DNA of 19,493 nt from Desulfobulbaceae bacterium (lineage in GTDB: Bacteria; Desulfobacterota; Desulfobulbia; Desulfobulbales; Desulfobulbaceae), in the NCBI GenBank assembly GCA_026990725.1, contig JALXCX010000222.1:1-19493 (forward strand). The letters run 5' to 3'. The notes beneath the pieces are model-generated. The model was given only the letters and a program-made list of their open reading frames with translations. It searched no databases and was not told the origin of the DNA. Numbering within the stretch: the stretch's first letter is position 1; every line of letters begins with the position of its first letter. This document shows positions 15,043 to 19,493 of this stretch, in pieces. The translations under genes were made by a program, and so were the position numbers.

Positions 15043-18000
15043 ATGAGCAGCCAACAGCCCCCTGAAATCCAGTCCGATGCGCTCAGGGCAAACCTGAAGG
15101 AAACAGCAACCAGTGTTAAAATCAATCCGCGCTACCAACTTCTTCAGGACGTTGTCAGCCGCTACCAGGGGCTGTCAGGCAAACTTGAGCACCTGTTGCA
15201 GGAGATCAGCCACCCATATCGAAACTGGCTGCTTATCATCCCAGATCTTCGGGCCTTTGCCTTAAAAAACCTCAACCATTACCAGCGGCATGATCAGGGA
15301 GCAGAGTGTTTCACCCTGTTTACCTCAATTTTTCTGGAGGCACTTGAGGATTCCAGGAAAAATGGAAAAATGATTTCCATGATCATGGAGGCCATGCTGG
15401 CCTACACGGACAAGCTTGTTACCTCATTCAACCCGGAAACACTTCTGCTCTACGAAAAAAGCCTCAACAGATTTATTGACCAACTGTACCAGCTCGACAG
15501 CATGGACACTCAGGTCATGATGTACATGGTTCAGGGCCATCATCCGATGAAGAAAATGGCCCTCAGCCTGGCTTCCTTTGGCAGGAATGAACCTGAAATA
15601 CAGTTTTCGTATCATTCCATTGCCCGGTTAATGAAAAAAATCCTCACGCTTAACTACGAGTACTGGCTCAGCGAAGAAGACCCTCTGCCCTGGTTTGAAA
15701 AACAGTGCGGCGAATTTTGCAAAGACTGGAAAGCCGGGGCCAAACTGGCCGCAATCTCCCACCGGCAAATACAGCAACATAAAAAAACGCTCCAGAGAAT
15801 TGATACAGAGACCGACCCGTTTGAGAGCCTCAACCTGCTCTTACAACTCCCGGCCCATATGGACATTGTCCGGCTCTACCGTCAAATACCGGCTCAACTT
15901 GCTTCAGAGACAGCAGAGGATCCGGCTTCTCCATTTATTGAAAACAGAAAACTTATTTTTCTGTTCAGGATAATGGACACTGCCGGTCTTTATCTTATCC
16001 ACGAAGAAACCCTGCGCGAAATAAACCGCTCTCTTGTTCAGCTTATCCGCAACCAGTCTTTTGAGGATATTGAACAATTTTTTGTTACCACCTTTCAGCT
16101 GCTCAAGGCCAACGTCCGTAAATATCCTCACACCTCACTCCAGTGTATCCAGGTGATTGGCGGTGAAGTTTTCAAACGGAGTAACTCACGCCTTGTTGAG
16201 GCGTTTTTATGGGAAGCAGTACGTTTTGGTTTTCAATACGCCAATGTCATGGGCGTCGACGAAGACTGGCAACCCATCACCAACCCTGCCCACCTGGCAA
16301 ATATCAGAGTCTGGCTTAACCTTATCATGCAGGAGCCAAAGTGGTGCTCCACTTTATTTTCTGCACTTATCATCAACATCAAGCTCTCGGGAACCTGCGT
16401 TAAGGATACGGATCTTTTCCAGCGGGACATCACCGACCTGCTCAATCATCCCATTGGACCTATCTATAACCTGGCCAAGCAGTTCACCAAGCTCATGCCT
16501 GTTTTCTTTAATGAAATAGGAGCAGAAGGTGAGCTTCGAGATGTTTCAACCGAACTTGACGAGACCCATAAACGCCGTGATGTCCTGATCCACTTTCTCC
16601 GCAAACAATCGCATGTGGAATCCTCCAATCTTATCGTGGACTTCATCGGGGCGATCTTTACCTTCTGGATCACGCTGGACAAAAAATACCTCCGCCCATT
16701 TTTACCAGATGAAATTCTTGATCAGGTCGCTGTTACAGGAGAATTTGTTGACGAGCTGCACAAAATGACAAACCGAATACGCGCGGATCTGCAGTTTGAC
16801 AAAATGGAAGACATCCTGACCTGGAAAAAGGCAGACAGAGAGCAATACCTGGCCCGGCAGGAAGATATTTCCCCGGTCGAACGTAACCGATTTGACTTGC
16901 TGGTCAAAATGTTTATCCTCCTGCACCATAAATACAACCTTGGTATGCAGGAATTGCAAAATCAACTGCAACAGGCTGCTGCCGGAAGTTTTCCGGAAAT
17001 GCAGCACCTGCTGGACACCTTACAGGACGGCGATACGTTCCGCAGCCTCTCAGTTGTTCTCAGCCATCTGGAACAACTGAAGGCGACAATACTCAGCAAA
17101 GAAAAATTTGAACCCAAAGAAGAAATTTACTACAAGCGACATATTGCCGTAGATATTCCTTCGGTGTACGGCAGGTATTCGGAGAAAAAATTTGACGCAC
17201 TGGGCCTGAGCTTCCGCCTGGAAAATCTGGCCAATATCTACCTGGAACAGCTCACCCAGTCGATCAACCTGAGCTTTATCACCCAGGCCACATTTCTTCG
17301 TATTTCCAAGTGCATCCGCATGTTTACAAGAGCCCTCAGAATCGACGGAATCTCCAGCCGCAAGCTCGACACCTATGCCAGCCTGCTCTCCTCATCCATT
17401 GCCATCAAACGCTTTTCCTATACCCAGTATCTCGACATCATGCGCGGGTTGTCTGAAGGAGTAAAGGACATTATTTACGCCTATTACAACAATATTCACC
17501 AGAACAATCTTTCCATCATCATTCCCCAGATCGGCCAGAACAATCTGCTCACCAAGTATCGCTCCCTCTGGAACGACAACGATCTCCCGGCAACGGTGCA
17601 TAGTCTGTCTGAATCTTTTTTCCGCGATCTCATTGCCACAACCTTTGGCCTGCAGCATCTGGATGTTTTTATCACCAAAATTATTCAAACCCTTGAAGCG
17701 CAAAAGGAAATTGCCGATGAAAAGATCATCGATCTGCTCATGACCTATAATCCTGAAAAAGCTATTTCCTCACTTTACAAGAAAAACCGCCACACCAACA
17801 ACCTGATCCATCTGGGCAACAAGGGGTTTAACCTGATGATGCTGGCTGGAGACGGCCACCCGGTACCTCCGGCCTTTATCATTACCACAGAAATTTTCCG
17901 CTGCTGGCGTGCTGTCCAGCGGTTCAGCCGGGCCCGCGAAGAGTTCCTCCAGCGAATGCGCGAGGCAATCAACTCGCTTGAAGAGGAAACCGGGCAGATC

Positions 18001-19296
18001 TTCGGCTCTGCCCAAATCCCACTCCTGCTCTCGGTGCGCTCCGGCTCTGCCATGTCCATGCCCGGAATGATGACTACAATCCACAATGTTGGCCTGAATG
18101 AACAACTTGTTGAAGAATACGTGGCCGAACATCCTGATCAAAAATATTTTTTATGGGATAATTACAGAAGATTCCTCCAGTCCTGGGCCATGGCCGGGGA
18201 AATGGAACGGGAAGAATTTCAATTTTTGATGAACAAACATAAAAAAGAAAGCAATGTCCGGCTTAAACGACAATTTTCAGCAGAGCAGATGCGTGAACTT
18301 ACGCTTGCCTACAGAAACGCCACTGTCCGCCGCAACTGCCCTCCCCCGGAAGCCCCATGGGATCAATTAATCGGGGCCATCGAACTGGTCCAGGATTCAT
18401 GGAATTCATCAAAGGCAAAAGACTACAGACATTTACTTGATGTTTCCGATGATTGGGGGACTGCAGTTATTGTCCAGGCCATGGTGTACGGCAACCGAAA
18501 TACAGAGACCGGAAGCGGCGTACTTTTTACGGCCCATCCGTACCGTAAAGTGCGCCAGGTTGCCCTGTGGGGTGACTATGCTTCACAGGATCAGGGGGAA
18601 GATATTGTCTCTGGCCTGGTCACCAGTTACCCCATCTCTGTGGAACAGGCAGAGCTGGACGGCCGTTCTCTTGACAAGTCACTTGAACGCAGATTCCCGG
18701 CAATTTACAACCGGCTTCTGGAAATATCCCGTGATCTGGTCTACGACAAGGAATGGAACCCCCAGGAAATAGAATTTACCTTTGAGGGGGCCAGGCCGGA
18801 AGATTTATACATTCTCCAGACCCGGGACATGATAACCATCAAGAAAAAAGAGCGCTTTGATGTCTTTGAAGACTCTGACGCCCTGAAAAAAGACAAGCTA
18901 GGCCGTGGCATCGGGGTGAGTGGTTCCGCCTTGTCCGGTCTTGCCGTCTTTACGGAAGAAAACATCCGTCAACTCTGGCGGGAACAGCCCGATGCCCAAC
19001 TCATACTTATCCGGCAGGACACCGTGCCCGAAGATATACGCGAAATCTCCATGGCCAACGGCCTGCTCACTGCCCGTGGCGGCCAAACCTCACACGCCTC
19101 GGTGGTTGCCACCCGGCTTGAAAAAACATGCGTGGTCGGCTGTCGGGATTTAAGGGTTGTTGAGACCAAACAGTACGCCAGAATTAATGACGTACAGATT
19201 AATTTTGGCGATCCGGTCTCAATTGACGGCAGAAACGGACTGTTTCTCAGGGGTATTCATAAAATCAGGGAAGAAGTACATATCCTGCCGCTCTAG
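15043..19296 (+). CDS. Large dikinase-like protein: unknown N-terminus plus PPDK-type ATP-grasp and phosphohistidine domains
   Basis: This 1417-residue protein has AAGGA 6 bases before its ATG. Residues 1 to about 915 match nothing I recognise; they look alpha-helical and soluble, with no signal peptide. From about 920 it follows the N-terminal part of pyruvate phosphate dikinase: LGNKGFNLM (924-932), SVRSGSAMSMPGMM (997-1010), GSGVLFTAHP (1157-1166) and DQGEDIVSG, then the swivelling phosphohistidine domain GGQTSHASVV with catalytic His H1351. It ends there, without the PEP/pyruvate-binding TIM barrel, so it is not a complete PPDK or PEP synthase. The Arg of the G-I-R-T-P block after GEDxVxG in PPDK (recalled) is not kept here (GLVTS). 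By analogy with rifampin phosphotransferase and glucan dikinases, the unknown part may bind the phosphate acceptor. It stands alone downstream of the permease. Confidence 0.8.
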   Translation: MSSQQPPEIQSDALRANLKETATSVKINPRYQLLQDVVSRYQGLSGKLEHLLQEISHPYRNWLLIIPDLRAFALKNLNHYQRHDQGAECFTLFTSIFLEALEDSRKNGKMISMIMEAMLAYTDKLVTSFNPETLLLYEKSLNRFIDQLYQLDSMDTQVMMYMVQGHHPMKKMALSLASFGRNEPEIQFSYHSIARLMKKILTLNYEYWLSEEDPLPWFEKQCGEFCKDWKAGAKLAAISHRQIQQHKKTLQRIDTETDPFESLNLLLQLPAHMDIVRLYRQIPAQLASETAEDPASPFIENRKLIFLFRIMDTAGLYLIHEETLREINRSLVQLIRNQSFEDIEQFFVTTFQLLKANVRKYPHTSLQCIQVIGGEVFKRSNSRLVEAFLWEAVRFGFQYANVMGVDEDWQPITNPAHLANIRVWLNLIMQEPKWCSTLFSALIINIKLSGTCVKDTDLFQRDITDLLNHPIGPIYNLAKQFTKLMPVFFNEIGAEGELRDVSTELDETHKRRDVLIHFLRKQSHVESSNLIVDFIGAIFTFWITLDKKYLRPFLPDEILDQVAVTGEFVDELHKMTNRIRADLQFDKMEDILTWKKADREQYLARQEDISPVERNRFDLLVKMFILLHHKYNLGMQELQNQLQQAAAGSFPEMQHLLDTLQDGDTFRSLSVVLSHLEQLKATILSKEKFEPKEEIYYKRHIAVDIPSVYGRYSEKKFDALGLSFRLENLANIYLEQLTQSINLSFITQATFLRISKCIRMFTRALRIDGISSRKLDTYASLLSSSIAIKRFSYTQYLDIMRGLSEGVKDIIYAYYNNIHQNNLSIIIPQIGQNNLLTKYRSLWNDNDLPATVHSLSESFFRDLIATTFGLQHLDVFITKIIQTLEAQKEIADEKIIDLLMTYNPEKAISSLYKKNRHTNNLIHLGNKGFNLMMLAGDGHPVPPAFIITTEIFRCWRAVQRFSRAREEFLQRMREAINSLEEETGQIFGSAQIPLLLSVRSGSAMSMPGMMTTIHNVGLNEQLVEEYVAEHPDQKYFLWDNYRRFLQSWAMAGEMEREEFQFLMNKHKKESNVRLKRQFSAEQMRELTLAYRNATVRRNCPPPEAPWDQLIGAIELVQDSWNSSKAKDYRHLLDVSDDWGTAVIVQAMVYGNRNTETGSGVLFTAHPYRKVRQVALWGDYASQDQGEDIVSGLVTSYPISVEQAELDGRSLDKSLERRFPAIYNRLLEISRDLVYDKEWNPQEIEFTFEGARPEDLYILQTRDMITIKKKERFDVFEDSDALKKDKLGRGIGVSGSALSGLAVFTEENIRQLWREQPDAQLILIRQDTVPEDIREISMANGLLTARGGQTSHASVVATRLEKTCVVGCRDLRVVETKQYARINDVQINFGDPVSIDGRNGLFLRGIHKIREEVHILPL

Positions 19297-19309
19297 CCAG
19301 CATGGCTGG
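19297..19309 (+). terminator. Weak hairpin after the dikinase-like gene, possible terminator
   Basis: CCAGC (19297-19301) and GCTGG (19305-19309) form a 5-pair stem with an ATG loop immediately after the TAG stop. T-rich sequence follows only after about 18 bases (19318-19343), so a rho-independent terminator is possible but imperfect. Confidence 0.3.
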
Positions 19310-19341
19310 ATCAAATTCCCTTTTGGCCTTTATTTTAATTT

Positions 19342-19369
19342 TTGGACTTCTACCTTGACGTGATATAAG
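19342..19369 (+). promoter_or_regulatory. Extended -10 promoter candidate for the last gene
   Basis: TTGGAC (19342-19347), a 16-base spacer and TATAAG (19364-19369) preceded by TGA give an extended -10 arrangement. The start would be near 19376, leaving a leader of about 74 bases before the ATG at 19450. Confidence 0.4.
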
Positions 19370-19449
19370 TAAGAGTAATGAGAAATCACCCCTGCCACAT
19401 GCTGCCAGTTTGTTAAAAACAAAAAACTTCAAAGAAATGAGAGATAATT

Positions 19450-19493
19450 ATGAAAAAAATTGTAGCGTCACTGAGTGTATTTGCTTTTTTATT
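19450..19493 (+). CDS. Start of an exported protein (partial at 3' edge)
   Basis: Only 14 codons are visible: MKKIVASLSVFAFL. A lysine pair followed by a hydrophobic run is a typical Sec signal-peptide start. GAGAG (19439-19443) is a suitable ribosome site and a promoter candidate lies about 80 bases upstream. The product cannot be named. Confidence 0.55.
   Translation, partial: MKKIVASLSVFAFL

Noticed and set aside
15043..19296. Annotation as pyruvate phosphate dikinase or PEP synthase.
   Set aside because: The PEP/pyruvate barrel is absent: the protein ends about 65 residues after the phosphohistidine motif, so the full reaction cannot be supported.
1..19493. tRNA or rRNA genes, CRISPR arrays, transposase genes.
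   Set aside because: No conserved tRNA arms, rRNA segments, regularly spaced repeats or transposase motifs were found on either strand by reading. Short diverged RNAs could be missed.

Overview
The window looks like the chromosome of a Gram-negative, probably anaerobic bacterium of the Desulfobacterota (Desulfobulbaceae-like). This is inferred from a c-type-heme hybrid kinase, a DHH-CBS-nucleotidyltransferase fusion of the kind I know from Geobacter and Aquifex relatives, an aryl-polyene-like lipid/polyketide cluster, and roughly 50% GC genes. No rRNA, tRNA, CRISPR array or insertion sequence was seen.

Region 1 (1-5603) is the end of a lipid/polyketide-type surface-product cluster. It holds the C-terminal half of a double-hotdog dehydratase (cut by the window edge), a small membrane protein on the other strand, a GT25 glycosyltransferase, an RND/MMPL exporter fused to a SAM-dependent methyltransferase, and a membrane-anchored NodB-type deacetylase. 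The last three are tightly packed or overlapping and are probably one operon that builds, decorates and exports a lipid-linked product. A six-codon leader ORF ends on the exporter's start codon.

Region 2 (5595-7571, minus strand) has a site-2-protease-type membrane metallopeptidase, a degenerate endonuclease/exonuclease/phosphatase-like protein in which nearly all expected catalytic residues are replaced, and a small one-helix membrane protein rich in cysteine. A 623-base gap (7572-8194) follows. It has no convincing gene but holds a 12-base perfect palindrome, a short direct repeat and a promoter-like site.

Region 3 (8195-13726) has a large hybrid histidine kinase with a periplasmic CxxCH heme motif, then a tRNA A-adding/CCA-type nucleotidyltransferase with N-terminal DHH phosphoesterase and two CBS domains. 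A near-consensus sigma70 promoter lies so close to this gene's ATG that the transcript may be leaderless.

Region 4 (13727-19493) has an AT-rich ion-transporter-superfamily permease that looks recently acquired. It is followed by a 1417-residue dikinase-like protein with the ATP-grasp and phosphohistidine domains of pyruvate phosphate dikinase at its C-terminus, no PEP/pyruvate barrel, and about 920 unrecognised residues in front. The window ends in the signal peptide of another gene. The dikinase-like protein and the pseudo-EEP gene with its one-helix neighbour are the best candidates for undescribed biology.
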